From NCBI RefSeq assembly GCF_963678635.1, contig NC_087064.1:8963671-9027670 (forward strand): 64,000 bases of DNA, given 5' to 3'. The notes below the pieces were generated by a model. It was not told the origin of the DNA. It saw nothing but the letters and a program-made list of their open reading frames with translations, and ran no database searches. This stretch comes from Symsagittifera roscoffensis (taxonomy: Eukaryota > Xenacoelomorpha > Acoela > Convolutidae). This document shows positions 11,867-24,504 of the stretch, one piece after another (positions within the stretch are counted from its first letter, which is position 1; every line of letters starts with the position of its first letter). The translations under genes and the position numbers were made by a program.

Positions 11867-12420
11867 GGGTTAATTGACCCAAATTGGCCAAAATGGCAAT
11901 CTTTAAACCCTCATAACTTTACAAAAAATGATCACAGGTGCAATCTCTTTTCAAATTTAAGCTCAAGACAACAATAGCTTTCGAATGATGTAAAAAATTC
12001 TGTCAAAAACGGCTGACAAAGAAAAAAAAAACCCACCCCGAGCACAAATATTCCGTTACTTTCGTATCGAAAGTTTAACAATAAAAAAAAATGAACACTT
12101 TTTTTATGAAAATCATCCCCCACACGCCATATAAAGTACAAAAGGATAGATTTTGCTCCTTGTAAGAAATCAGTTATGGCAAATAAACTTCTTTCAACCA
12201 ATTTGAAACGATTTCTAAGACTGATTAAATCTCTGCTTACGCGTTAATTTGCGCGAAATATATTGCGCGTTAATTGACCCAAAGTGGCCAAAATGGCAAT
12301 CTTTGAACCCTTATAACTTTACGAAAAATGATCACAGGTGAAATATTCTTTCAAATTGAAGCTCATGACAGCAATACCTTTCGAATTTTACAAAAAAAAG
12401 TTCCGTCAAAATGGCAATTT
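11867..12420 (-). mobile_element. Two partial reverse Helentron-like elements
   Basis: Reverse-oriented pieces with gggttaattgacccaaattgg, tgatcacaggtg and a terminus near 12,070 (ttactttcgtatcgaaag), followed by a second partial copy. This arrangement also precedes unit 1 (2,440-3,007) and unit 4 (16,807-17,395), which suggests that these copies guided array expansion. Confidence 0.55.
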
Positions 12421-12910
12421 TATAGTATTTTTTTTACTTCCAGCATAAAAAATATTTGGACACAAAAAAGGCAAGACTGCTCGTTATAGGGCAAACTCTT
12501 ATATTTTCTGACTTCCTTCGAGGTCTACGGGGGGTTAATACTGTAAATTTAATTGTTTAATTGAACTGTTTAATAGCTTAAGTCGCTGAAATAGTCAGCT
12601 TTGCGAGCTAGATTTCGTTTCTTAGCAAGCAAGCTAGATTTAGTTTCTTAGCGATATTTTTGTATCAAAAATAACACAATTTTCTCAGAATTGAGTCAAA
12701 TTCTCACTGTGAAATAAGAAATCATAGCTGGCTTAAGTTCAAGGCTGCGAAAAAAAAACAAAAAAAATTGCACGTAGTTCTTAAGCAGGGACACAACAGC
12801 GGTTCGCTGGAATGAGCTGTACAGCTCATATGTTGGTCCTTTCCCCCTCATGGTTAAATGGTCTTAACAATATCTTTTTTAACTCAGTTTTATACATTGT
12901 AGTGCTTACT

Positions 12911-13314
12911 ACAAGCCCGCCCATTCTGAAACCAATCAACTATTTTGTTAGGGTGGGCTGAATCAACTCTGTTATTTTCAGCAACATCGCAATCTGTAAT
13001 CCCACGGATAGCATTGTGTCAGTTTGGTATTTCTGGTTTTAGACTCTCTCAATTGTATGCATTAATACTTAAAAATATGGACAAGAGAATCAACAAAGAA
13101 TTCAGTTCATCGCCAAACTTTACCTGGTGTAATTTCACGAGTACAAATGTCTTTTTCCCGACAGAAACTCAGCTGATCCACGACCGGAACAAAACCATCT
13201 GGTAGGTAGCTGACAGAAAAGTAGGCTTTCATCAGAGTCCTCGAGTGCTTGGCTTCGGATCTGGATGTTTGGCCCAATCCACAGGTGCCAATGGTGTCTC
13301 CTTGGGATCCAGGT
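12911..13314 (-). pseudogene. Serine protease homolog exons 5 and 4, unit 3
   Basis: Exon 4 is at 13,124-13,314. The tandem AGAG at its 3' splice site has changed to AGAA, so the AG that keeps the reading frame is gone. The remaining AG would shift the frame. Exon 5 (about 12,911-13,033) has the shared 1-bp deletion. Confidence 0.5.
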
Positions 13315-13471
13315 TTCTGGCAGATCTTCAGATATCTCGATATATCTGAAGAATGTCATCACAATGAAAAAAAAAATGTCTTCCAAAACTATCAATGTTG
13401 TATTTTCAGTGGATGCGAAATTAGCGCTCTTTCTTTGCTTTCAAAATTAAGTTTACAAGTTTCATGATTAT

Positions 13472-13631
13472 CAGGGAGAGCGCGTACGCAGTCCCCACAC
13501 TAATAAATTGTGCGTCCGAGTTTCTCACTTGGAGAAATCGCAGGGGTCAACCTCCGCGCAGTGCAATGCAGAGGCCTCGCCCTGGACCACCTCTCTGCTT
13601 GATCAGAGGACGGTCGGCGCCAGGTAAGTAT
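13472..13631 (-). ncRNA. U1: U1 spliceosomal RNA, unit 3
   Basis: A 160-nt U1 identical over its length to the copies in units 4 and 5, as far as I can read. It has the AUACUUACCUGGC 5' end, the AUUGCACU loop II, the Sm-like AAUUUAUUAG and the terminal stem. Confidence 0.94.
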
Positions 13632-15935
13632 GAAGCCTTATGCCCCATTAGTGTGACCATCAAAAATTGCATGACTTTGTAATGTTAATCATGTTAATTT
13701 TAGACGCTTTACAAGCTTTGTTTTTACATTTTTGAAGGTTTTATCGATGTACAGTTTGAAACATAAAACGTATGTGAGAGTTCATCGAATATCTTGAGGT
13801 TGTTTTATTGCATTTTGACGACGAATCAAATAATTTTTCAACAGTCAGACAAAAGAACTATATTATGACCATATTTGGCCAGATTACCAAATATGGTAGC
13901 TTAAAGCACTTTGATTTGTAAAGCTTTGTTCAAAAATGAGAGAGCCAATGAGCGCTCGCGTGAATAGACAATTCGGAGTCATCGCGGTATGGCAATCTGT
14001 GTTGAGAAACATTTGGAATTCAAGTCAATAACTATGAAATTGTATTGACACAGAAAGCGAAATTTTACTCAGCGCAAAATTTTGTTGTAAGTTGGGATAG
14101 AAGTTCGAAAAATTGAATTGGGAGTAAAAATTTGCCGTTTGGTTTCAGGGGAGTTTGTAACTATTTCCCATTATGCTCCCTCTAGCCTAGAAATAAATAA
14201 AAAATTACAGCCTCATTTCGGTCGGATTTTCGTATTATGGAGGACTATGATTTGCTGAGGGGAGGGTGGGGGGTATGGAAAGACTGCGTTGTGTGCATGG
14301 TATACCTTGAATTGGTCTGGCTACTCTGACAACTGCAACCACATCGTGGGGACTCTCAGCCGTGTCCCAGCTGGAACACAAAAGGATCAGATTCTTAACC
14401 CGACAAATTATGAGACTACATGGTAGAATTTATATGCAAACTAACACTCAGAAGGGTAAAGCTTAGTTGTGGGGTAAATTTGGGGCCCATGTAAAAAACA
14501 CTACCCCCTAAATGAACAACATCGGGGAAGGTTCTCATGCTTAGGGACCGGTTGCTTGAAAAATTTCGACCAATCAAAATCGCTAAGCGTTCCTATTGGC
14601 TAAATGCCGTTCTCACTAAATCGAAGTCAATATTAACAGAAAATGTATTAAATCAGTGGAAAACTTTCAAAAATGTTACAAATTGCGGGTTACAACCGCA
14701 GTACTATTCAGATAAACGTCAAGATATATGCATTCAAGTTCATAGGAGTTTTTCAGCCTTGAAAACTTATCTGCTTATTATCTAATCGGTCAATATAACA
14801 CTAATGGCCTGGATTTTTTTTCTTTCTTCAAGATTTTTGCGATTTACTTTGAGATTTTTAATACTCAATTCTGATTGGCTGAAAGTAAGCTAAAATTAAT
14901 TTCAAGCATTCGATCCCTCAAGCATGAGGGTTGCCACCAACAACATCCCCCTAAATTTAAATGGCATTTGCAAGCAGTAAGGACTGTATGTACTATACTC
15001 GAATCTGATTGGCTGAAAAGTATTGCTTTTAACCAAGTGAGCGATCTCCTCCCTAATTTGATTTAGGGGAAAATTGTTCACTTAGTCCTAATTTGGTATA
15101 AAGGTAATTTGGCATTGGTTAAATTGTTAAATATGTTAACCTTATACTGCTGCCGGTCGGCCAGTCGTTCATGTGAAAGAAATTCTAGTCACTTTTGGTT
15201 CGAATGGTATTTTTCAAAATTTCGAGTTGGCCGCGCCATGCTCAAGTTTCTCATGATAACTAAAGAGAAATCATTACTATTCGCAATTTGTCAAATAACA
15301 ATCAACATGAGTAGACCTGTCTTGTTCCTGATCGACAGCATCAAGAGTTCCACACTCGGAGCAAGAGAAAAATTGATTTGGAAGGTCGCCCACTCAAGTG
15401 ACCCATTGCTCCAAAATTTATTGAAAATTTCTTGAGCGGAAATTATTGTTTTATTCAAAATTCTAGAGTTATAGTTACATAATTTGATAGTGTCTGTTAT
15501 TAGTTCCAGAGTGGTTGTCTTGATCTGAGCACTTGAATTTAATTACTAGAGTGCACTTTATACAGTTATGCTGAGGTGAGGCGAGTTTTAGGTTGATCCA
15601 TCTGAATTGGATCAAATGTCCATTGGATCCCTGAATTGGATCCCTGAATTGGTTTAATTGACGCTCCGACCCTGTTTTTAACGGCGTTTGCGTGTTTTAG
15701 GTATTTAGAAACCTAGCCATGGGAACGTACTAGTTTCAATCTAGAGTGGGTGGTTATTTTGGTAGTAGCCTTCTAATGTAACGAACCTTCAGTTCCATAT
15801 CATAAGCGAATCGTGAGTTGGCTCCGACCGCGAGATTGAGGCAATAGTTATAGGGCCTATTCCTCTGAACATCATATGTGACATGAGTGAACGACTGTTA
15901 TACCGATTCACCACTAGGTTTGATATTCGCGTCTC

Positions 15936-16457
15936 AATTAGAGTAACGGAATCTTTGTGCTCGGGGTGGTTTTTTTTTCTTCAGACAAAATTCGACTTTT
16001 TAACTAGCCATTTTGACGGAAAAGTTTTTACATCATTCGAAAGGTATTGTTGTTCTGAGCTTAAATTTGAAAAAAGATATTTCACCTGTGATTATTTTTC
16101 AATGTGATCAAAGTTATGGGGGCTTAAAGGTTGCCAATTTTGCCATTTTGTGACAATTAACGCGCGATATATTTCGCGCTATTGACGCGTAAGCGGAGAT
16201 TTAATCTGTTTTAGAAATTGTTCCAAATTGGTTGAAAGAAGCTTGTTTGCCATAATTTATTTGTTGCAATGAGCGAAATCTATCCTTTTGTACTTTATAT
16301 GGTGTGTGGGGGATGAATTTTACAAAAAATCTCCAATTTAAAAAAAATTTATTTTGTTACATATACTAATTACTAATTTTTTTGTTATTACTGCTCCATG
16401 GACTCTTAAAAGTCAGTCGGAATATTCAGGGCTTCGCCCTGATACGAGCAGTCTTGT
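15936..16457 (+). mobile_element. Helentron-like element in unit 3
   Basis: Duplicate of the element at 10,996-11,517, carried along by tandem amplification. The 3' hairpin cagggcttcgccctg is intact. Confidence 0.65.
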
Positions 16458-16509
16458 TTTACACTTTAAATTGATGATAGATGACAATAAACACATAATG
16501 AATCGTGGA

Positions 16510-16806
16510 TTATCTGCTCAACATTGCCCAGTTTTCACTTATACACAGATTTGACCAAGCATTAATGTTTTTGTTTTGAAAACTAAATCTACGTTTGGAT
16601 AAATTACCTTTCCCGTATATCATACACATTCCAGAAGTAACAATCCAAAATCGATCTATAATAGTGCCGACACAAAAATTAGAGTGGGCATGCAGATATC
16701 GGATCCGGACCAAAAAGCGCCGATTGAAAGTCGGAAATCCATTAAAGATAAGGCTCGAAGTGTGAATTGAGCTGTTATACTCGGCTAACCCAAACTGATA
16801 TATCAC
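16510..16806 (-). pseudogene. Serine protease homolog exon 1 fragment, unit 3
   Basis: Copy of the unit 2 fragment with the same truncated N-terminus. The donor AAAG/GTAATT is at 16,608. His is replaced by Met in WIVTSGMC. Confidence 0.6.
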
Positions 16807-18430
16807 GGGTTAATTGACCCAAATTGGCCAAAATGGCAATCTTTAAACCCTCATAACTTTACAAAAAATGATCACAGGTGCAATCTCTTTTCAAATTTAA
16901 GCTCAAGACAACAATAGCTTTCGAATGATGTAAAAAATTCTGTCAAAAACGGCTAGTTAAAAAGTCGAAATTTGTCTGAAGAAAAAAAAACCCACCCCGA
17001 GCACAAATATTCCGTTACTTTCGTATCGAAAGTTTAACAATAAAAAAAAATGAACACTTTTTTTATGAAAATCATCCCCCACACGCCATATAAAGTACAA
17101 AAGGATAGATTTTGCTCCTTGTAAGAAATCAGTTATGGCAAATAAACTTCTTTCAACCAATTTGAAACGATTTCTAAGACTGATTAAATCTCTGCTTACG
17201 CGTTAATTTGCGCGAAATATATTGCGCGTTAATTGACCCAAAGTGGCCAAAATGGCAATCTTTGAACCCTTATAACTTTACGAAAAATGATCACAGGTGA
17301 AATATTCTTTCAAATTGAAGCTCATGACAGCAATACCTTTCGAATTTTACAAAAAAAAAGTTCCGTCAAAATGGCAATTTTATAGTATTTTTTTTACTTC
17401 CAGCATAAAAAATATTTGGACACAAAAAAGGCAAGACTGCTCGTTATAGGGCAAACTCTTATATTTTCTGACTTCCTTCGAGGTCTACGGGGGGTTAATA
17501 CTGTAAATTTAATTGTTTAATTGAACTGTTTAATAGCTTAAGTCGCTGAAATAGTCAGCTTTGCGAGCTAGATTTCGTTTCTTAGCAAGCAAGCTAGATT
17601 TAGTTTCTTAGCGATATTTTTGTATCAAAAATAACACAATGTTCTCAGAATTGAGTCAAATTCTCACTGTGAAATAAGAAATCATAGCTGGCTTAAGTTC
17701 AAGGCTGCGAAAAAAAAACAAAAAAAATTGCACGTAGTTCTTAAGCAGGGACACAACAGCGGTTCGCTGGAATGAGCTGTACAGCTCATATGTTGGTCCT
17801 TTCCCCCTCATGGTTAAATGGTCTTAACAATATCTTTTTTAACTCAGTTTTATACATTGTAGTGCTTACTACAAGCCCGCCCATTCTGAAACCAATCAAC
17901 TATTTTGTTAGGGTGGGCTGAATCAACTCTGTTATTTTCAGCAACATCGCAATCTGTAATCCCACGGATAGCATTGTGTCAGTTTGGTATTTCTGGTTTT
18001 AGACTCTCTCAATTGTATGCATTAATACTTAAAATATGGACAAGAGAATCAACAAAGAATTCAGTTCATCGCCAAACTTTACCTGGTGTAATTTCACGAG
18101 TACAAATGTCTTTTTCCCGACAGAAACTCAGCTGATCCACGACCGGAACAAAACCATCTGGTAGGTAGCTGACAGAAAAGTAGGCTTCCATCAGAGTCCT
18201 CGAGTGCTTGGCTTCGGATCTGGATGTTTGGCCCAATCCACAGGTGCCAATGGTGTCTCCTTGGGATCCAGGTTTCTGGCAGATCTTCAGATATCTCGAT
18301 ATATCTGAAGAATGTCATCACAATGAAAAAAAAAATGTCTTCCAAAACTATCAATGTTGTATTTTCAGTGGATGCGAAATTAGCGCTCTTTCTGTGCTTT
18401 CAAAATTAAGTTTACAAGTTTCATGATTAT

Positions 18431-18590
18431 CAGGGAGAGCGCGTACGCAGTCCCCACACTAATAAATTGTGCGTCCGAGTTTCTCACTTGGAGAAATCGC
18501 AGGGGTCAACCTCCGCGCAGTGCAATGCAGAGGCCTCGCCCTGGACCACCTCTCTGCTTGATCAGAGGACGGTCGGCGCCAGGTAAGTAT
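18431..18590 (-). ncRNA. U1: U1 spliceosomal RNA, unit 4
   Basis: A 160-nt U1 with the canonical 5' end, both protein-binding loops, an Sm-like site and a terminal stem. It matches units 3 and 5. It lies in the intron between exons 4 and 3 of the protease homolog, on the same strand. Confidence 0.94.
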
Positions 18591-21557
18591 GAAGCCTTAT
18601 GCCCCATTAGTGTGACCATCAAAAATTGCATGACTTTGTAATGTCAATCATGTTAGTTTTAGACGCTTTACAAGCTTTGTTTTTACATTTTTGAAGGTTT
18701 TATCGATGTACAGTTTGAAACATAAAACGTATGTGAGAGTTCATCGAATATCTTGAGGTTGTTTTATTGCATTTTGACGACGAATCAAATAATTTTTCAA
18801 CAGTCAGACAAAAGAACTATATTATGACCATATTTGGCCAGATTACCAAATATGGTAGCTTAAAGCACTATGATTTGTAAAATTTTGTTCAAAAATGAGA
18901 GAGCCAATGAGCGCTCGCGTGAATAGACAATTCGGTGAGTCATCGCGGTATGGCAATCTGTGTTGAGAAACATTTGGAATTCAAGTCAATAACTATGAAA
19001 CTGTTTTGACACAGAAAGCGAAATTTTACTCAGCGCAAAATTTTTGTTGTAAGTTATGGGGTAGAAGTTCGAAAAATTGAATTGGGAGTAAAAATTTGCC
19101 GTTTGGTTTCAGGGGAGTTTGTAACTATTTCCCATTATGCTCCCTCTAGCCTAGAAATAAATAAAAAATTAGAGCCTCATTTCAGTAGTATTTTCGTAAT
19201 ATGGAGGACTATGATTTGCTGGGGGGAGGGTGAGGGGGGGTATGGAGAGACTGTGTTGTGTGCATGATATACCTTGAATTGGTCTGGCTACTCTGACAAC
19301 TGCAACCACATCGTGGGGACTCTCAGCCGTGTCCCAGCTGGAACACAAAAGGATCAGATTCTTAACCCGACAAATTATGAGACTACATGGTAGAATTTAT
19401 ATGCAAACTAACACTCAGAAGGGTAAAGCTTAGTTGTGGTGTAAATTTGGGGCCCATGTAAAAAACACTACCCCCTAAGTGAACAACATCGGGGAAGGTT
19501 CTCATGCTTGGGGACCGGTTGCTTGAAAAATTTCAACCAATCAAAATCGCTAAGCGTTCCTATTGGCTAAATGCCGTTCTCACTAAATCGAAGTCAATAT
19601 TAACAGAAAATGTATTAAATCAGTGGAAAAATTCAAAAATATTACAAATTGCGGGTTACAACCGCAGTACTATTCAGATAAACGTCAAGATATATGCGTT
19701 CAAGTTCATAGGAGTTTTTCAGCCTTGAAAACTTATCTGCTTATTATCTAATCGGTCAATATTAACACTAATGGCCTGGATTTTTTTCTTTCTTCAAGAT
19801 TTTCGCGATTTACTTTGAGATTTTGAATACTCAGTTCTGATTGGCTGAAAGTATGCTAAAATTAATTTCAAGCATTCGATCCCTCAAGCATGAGGGTTAC
19901 CACCAACAACATCCCCCTAAATTTGAATGGCATTTGCAAGCAGTAAGGACCGTATGTACTATACTCGAATCTGATTGCCTGAAAAGTATTGCTTTTAACC
20001 AAGTGAGCGATCTCCTCCCTAATTTGATTTAGGGGAAAATTGTTCACTTAGTCCTAATTTGGTATAAAGGTAATTTGGCATTGGTTAAATTGTTAAATAT
20101 GATAACCTTATACTGCTGCCGGTCGGCCAGTCGGTCATGTGAAAGAAATTCTAGTCACTTTTGGTTCGAATGGTATTTTTCAAAATTTCGAATTGGCCGC
20201 GCCATGCTCAAGTTTCTCATGATAACTAAAGAGAAATCATTACTATTCGCAATTTGTCAAAAAAACAATCAACATGAGTAGACTTGTCTTGTTCCTGATA
20301 GACAGCATCAAGAGGTCCACACTTGGAGCAAGAGAAAAATTGATTTGGAAGGTGGCCCACTCAAGTGACCCATTGCTCCAAAATTCATTGAAAATTTCTT
20401 GGGCGGAAATTATTGTTTTACTCAAACTTCTAGAGTTATAGTTACATGATTCGATAGTGTCTGTAATTAGTTCCAGAGTGGTTGTCTTGATCTGAGTACT
20501 TGAATTTAATTACTAGAGTGCACTTTATACAGTTATGCTGAGGTGAGGCGAGTTTTAGGTTGAACCATCTGAATTGGATCAAATGTCCATTGGATCCCTG
20601 AATTGGATCCCTGAATTGGATCCCTGAATTGGTTTAATTGAGGCTCCGACCCTGTTTTTAACGGTGTTTGCGTGTTTTAGGTATTTAAAGACCTAGCCAT
20701 GGGAACGTACTAATTTCAATCTAGAGTGGGTGGTTATTTTGGTAGTAGCCTTTTAATGTAACGAAACCTTCAGTTCCATATCATAAGCGAATCGTGAGTT
20801 GGCTCCGACCGCGAGATTGAGGCAATAGTTATAGGGCCTATTCCTCTGAACATCATATGTGACATGAGTGAACGACTGTTATACGGATTCACCACTAGAT
20901 TTGATATTCGCGTCTCTCCAGCAGTCAGTTTTGTCCTTAATTGGACCAGAAGGTTCATTACATGTACAAAGTGTATATTGTTTGTATGGAGTTACATTTT
21001 CACCCTCAATTCAAGATTGCTAATTACCCAATTACCAAAAAGACATGATAATTGAATAAACTTTAGTCTCATCGGTTGCCCGATGACGGTATTGGTGGTA
21101 TGGTTAAAGTTGATCAAAAGGGCTCTTTGAAGATCGCTATGAAGTCGATTGAAAGTTTTCAGCGGACGGTCAAAGGATCTACTTAACAACCTCTCCCCTA
21201 TGGTATCTAGTAAAAACTCTCCACTCCCATATACATAAATATAGTAAACTAGCAATAAAACTGGTGTTGAGAGTTCGAACTTTGCTGCATGATTGGTCGA
21301 AAGTTCGATTAACTTAATCTACTTAACAATCCCCTTTCTTGATAGGGGGAGTTGCTTCGTAGATCCGAAACCTGTAACCCTTACGGTTCAGTGTAGAATA
21401 CTTCAGTTGATAAGATAGGCTCGATTCGTCTGATAGGTCTTGTGTAGTCCCCAACCTCAACTAAGAAGCTGACACCTGAAATCACGCTCATTTCATGTTA
21501 TCCAGTGTAAAAAAGCGTTCCAACAAATTAGAAAAATGGCAAAAATTTAAGTTTTTT

Positions 21558-22093
21558 ATTCCGACTTTCGTAACGAGAGTAACGGAATCTTTGTGCTCGG
21601 GGTGGGTTTTTTCTTCAGACAAATTTCGACTTTTTAACAAGCCATTTTTAATGGAAATTTTTTTTATATCATTCGAAAGATATTGTTGTTCTGAGCTTAA
21701 ATTTGGAAAAAGATATTTCACCTGTGATTATTTTTTAATGTAATCAAAGTTATGGGGGCTTAAAGGTTGCCAATTTTGCCATTTTGTGACAATTAACGCG
21801 CGATATATTTCGCGCTATTGACGCGTAAGCGGAGATTTAATCTGTTTTAGAAATCGTTCCAAATTGGTTGAAAGAAGCTTGTTTGCCATAATGGATTTGT
21901 TGCAAGGAGCGAAATCTATCCTTTTGTACTTTATATGGCGTGTGGGGTTGAATTTTACAAAAAATCTCCAATTTAAAAAAAATTCATTTTATTACATATA
22001 CTAATTACGAATTTTTTTGTTGTTACTGCTCCATGGACTCTTGAAAGGCAGTCGGAATATTCAGGGCTTCGCCCTGATACGAGCAGTCTTGTT
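21558..22093 (+). mobile_element. Helentron-like element, complete, unit 4
   Basis: It starts ttccgactttcgtaacg and ends with aggcagtcggaatattc, the hairpin cagggcttcgccctg and gagcagtcttgtt. The terminal inverted repeats TTCCGACT and AGTCGGAA are asymmetric: the 3' one is followed by the hairpin and about 15 more bases. No reading frame for a transposase is present. Confidence 0.65.
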
Positions 22094-22120
22094 TTACACT
22101 TTAAATTGAAGATAGATGAC

Positions 22121-22652
22121 AACAAGACTGCTCGTATCAGGGCAAAGCCCTGAATGTTCCGACTGCCTTTTAAGGTTTATGGAGCGGTAATAGCATTAAA
22201 AAATTCAATGAAATAAAACAATGAAAATTTTTTTCCTAAAATTTGAATTTTTTGAAAATAAAAATCATTCCCCCACACGCCATATAAAGTACAAAAGGAT
22301 AGATTTCGCTCCTTGTAACAAATCAATTATGGCAAATAGGCTTCTTTTAACCAATTTGGAACGATTTCTAAGATGGATTAACTCTCCGCTTGCGCTTTAA
22401 TAACGCGAAATATATTGCGCGTTAATTGTCCCAAATTGGCCAAAATGGCAATCTTTAAACCCCCGTAACTTTACGAAAAATGATCACAGGTGAAATATCT
22501 TTTCAAATTTGAGCTCAAGACAACAATACCTTTTGAATGATATTTAAAAATTCCGTCAATAATGGCTAGTTAAAAAGTCGAAATCTGTCTGAAGAAAAAA
22601 ACCCACCCCGAGCACAAATATTCCGTTACTTTCGTATCGAAAGTCGGAACAA
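22121..22652 (-). mobile_element. Helentron-like element, complete, reverse
   Basis: A full-length reverse copy from aacaagactgctcgtatcag to aaagtcggaacaa, next to the forward copy and so forming an inverted pair. In the right duplicate this pair has been fused by a deletion (56,050). Confidence 0.65.
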
Positions 22653-23353
22653 TAAACACATAATGAATCGCGGATTCTCTGCTCAACATTACCCAGTTTT
22701 CACTTATACATAGCACAGATTTGACCAAGCATTAATGTTTTTGTTTTGATTAGTAAATCTACATTTGGATAAATTACCTTTTCCGTATCGCATACACATT
22801 CCAGAAGTAACAATCCAAAATCGATCTATAATAGTGCCGACACAAAAATTAGAATGGGCATGCAGATATCGGATCCGGACCAAAAAGCGCCGATTGAAAG
22901 TCGGAAATCCATTAACGATAAGGCTCGAAGTGTGAATTGAGCTGTTATATTCGGCTAGCCCAAACTGATGTTTTATGAGTTTAAATTCATAGTTTAGTAT
23001 GAATGAGCAAATCAAAATACAATAAAATATCAGAGTAGAATTCTTTAAGTTCATAATTGTTGATTTATTGAGCTGGTTTCACTACAAGTAAACACCTGAA
23101 ATTAAAGAAATATCAAAGTTCGGTCTCCTCTGCTGAAAGAGGGATGAAGCTTAACGGCCGATATTATAAGGCTCTGTTTTTGAGATTTTGATTATCATGG
23201 CTGAATAATTAGATGTATTCATAGCCATTGCTCATGCATGATAGGATGCCACATCCTACGTGTCCTTGGAAACGTGGCTTTGGACTTTTTGGGTATGGTT
23301 TGACAAGTATCGCAACAACTCGCAACAAAAGACAACTCGCAAAGTTTAAGAAA

Positions 23354-24207
23354 CCCGGGTTGACAAAAGATGCTTATCATACAATTTTCATATGGAAAAA
23401 ATGCTTATCATACTCTTTCATACCCTTTCATAGAGTAAAAGTGTATGCATTAAAATAGCAAAGTGTAACTGACAGTTACCCAGAGGTACCCAGAGTGTAA
23501 CTGGCAGTTACCACGCAGATAAACTGCATTTGGTGGTTTTAGCCTTACAAGTTAAGTACTTACATTTTCACATAGAAATATATACCAAAAAAGTAACTTT
23601 TTGAATATGGCTAGATAATTTTTAGCTTGAAAATTTTGATGGTTGAGAAAAAAGGCCTGTTTTTTTACAAATTTATTTTTATCTTAGCAAATGAAACTAA
23701 AGATAATGTTCGTGTTTACAAAAAAAAAACATTTTCACGTAATTTTTGGGTTTTTTGGGTGAGAAACTCATCCTGGACTACGTTATAAAAACAAAAATGT
23801 CAAATTTTGCAAGCACATTTTTTTTCGTAAAATATATATTTTAGCACTAATGCAAATTTGCAGCCAAAAAATAGATTAAAAAGTTCTTACCTCAAATTTT
23901 TATTTTTGTTTATGAAAAAAATGCATATCATACAATTTTCATAAATGAAAACTTTATCATAAGCATTTTTCTGACCGAAATTAAATTTATGTTTTGATTG
24001 TCAATATGTCCTCTATGATAGATATACTAATTTATTTCTAATTAGACTTACCCAGGCACGTTTTTGGTGATTTTTGAAAATTTTCTATGGCGAAATGAAT
24101 TTTTTATAAATTTCATACATGATAATTGTATGATAAGCTTTTTTTCCCTAGACTTCGTTTATGAAACTGTATGATAAGCATTTTTCTTCTATGGACGTCA
24201 ACCCGGG
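23354..24207 (+). mobile_element. Non-autonomous DNA element with terminal inverted repeats
   Basis: The left end cccgggttgac...gatgcttatcatacaat is mirrored by the right end tgtatgataagcat...gtcaacccggg. The same motif, TGTATGATAAGCAT in either orientation, recurs several times inside, as in MITEs with subterminal repeats. No coding capacity was seen. The duplicate is at 57,219-58,081. Confidence 0.55.
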
Positions 24208-24504
24208 AAGGCGATAATTAGCGGTAGGTTTCGTATAAAGTCCTACCCTCTATTGGCAAGCTTGCAACACTCTGGCGCGACTGCTCGGTGATAATATTGC
24301 GAGTTGTAGTTTAATGCGAGTTGTCTTTTTTTTGCGAGTTGTCTTTTTTTTGTTCATTTGACTCATTACGGGTTTAACATATAGTTTTAAGATTGGAAAA
24401 TTTGCTAAAATGAACAATTTTGTATCAGTTTTGTTAAATTTGAGCTGGTTGAAATATATGGAGAGATAGCAGCTTTGAGTCAAAACTTCATCCAAGCCAC
24501 TTCT

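Larger units (their letters stand above)
7531..12443 (-). repeat. U1 repeat unit 2
   Basis: A 4,913-bp unit with exons 5 and 4, U1, a deletion removing exons 2 and 3 (junction near 10,994), a forward Helentron-like element, a fragment of exon 1, and a reverse Helentron-like block. It is nearly identical to unit 3, so these two arose recently from one another. Confidence 0.85.
12444..17403 (-). repeat. U1 repeat unit 3
   Basis: A 4,960-bp unit nearly identical to unit 2. It shares the exon 2-3 deletion, the forward element at 15,936-16,457, the exon 1 fragment and the reverse element block. Confidence 0.85.
17404..22120 (-). repeat. U1 repeat unit 4
   Basis: The last left-array unit. It keeps the region of exons 2 and 3, has a complete forward Helentron-like element (21,558-22,093), and is followed by the long flank that also follows unit 5. 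It closely resembles unit 5, so units 4 and 5 are the two duplicate anchors and units 1-3 are the amplified copies. Confidence 0.85.
17869..23054 (-). pseudogene. S1-family serine protease homolog, unit 4 copy (exons 1-5, broken)
   Basis: Exon 1 (22,778-23,054) encodes a signal peptide (hydrophobic IFYCILICSFIL), a zymogen-cleavage-like SLIVNGFP and the His region WIVTSGMC. Exon 2 (21,191-21,248) encodes YIYVYGSGEFLL. Exon 3 remains at about 21,070-21,173, exon 4 is at 18,083-18,273 and exon 5 at about 17,869-17,992. Phases 1-2 and 2-3 match across the family. Here exon 3 has lost its acceptor to a 19-bp deletion and its donor GT to substitutions (ACT), and exon 4 has lost the frame-keeping AG. 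The His position carries Met. Exon 5 aligns with MLYVGLQIA-type sequence after the Ser position, with no GDSGG. The predicted role was secreted, non-catalytic. I infer a pseudogene. Confidence 0.6.

Noticed and set aside
3034-22120. CRISPR-like or satellite array
   Set aside because: The units are 4.5-5.0 kb with U1 and exon content, not short regular repeats with spacers.
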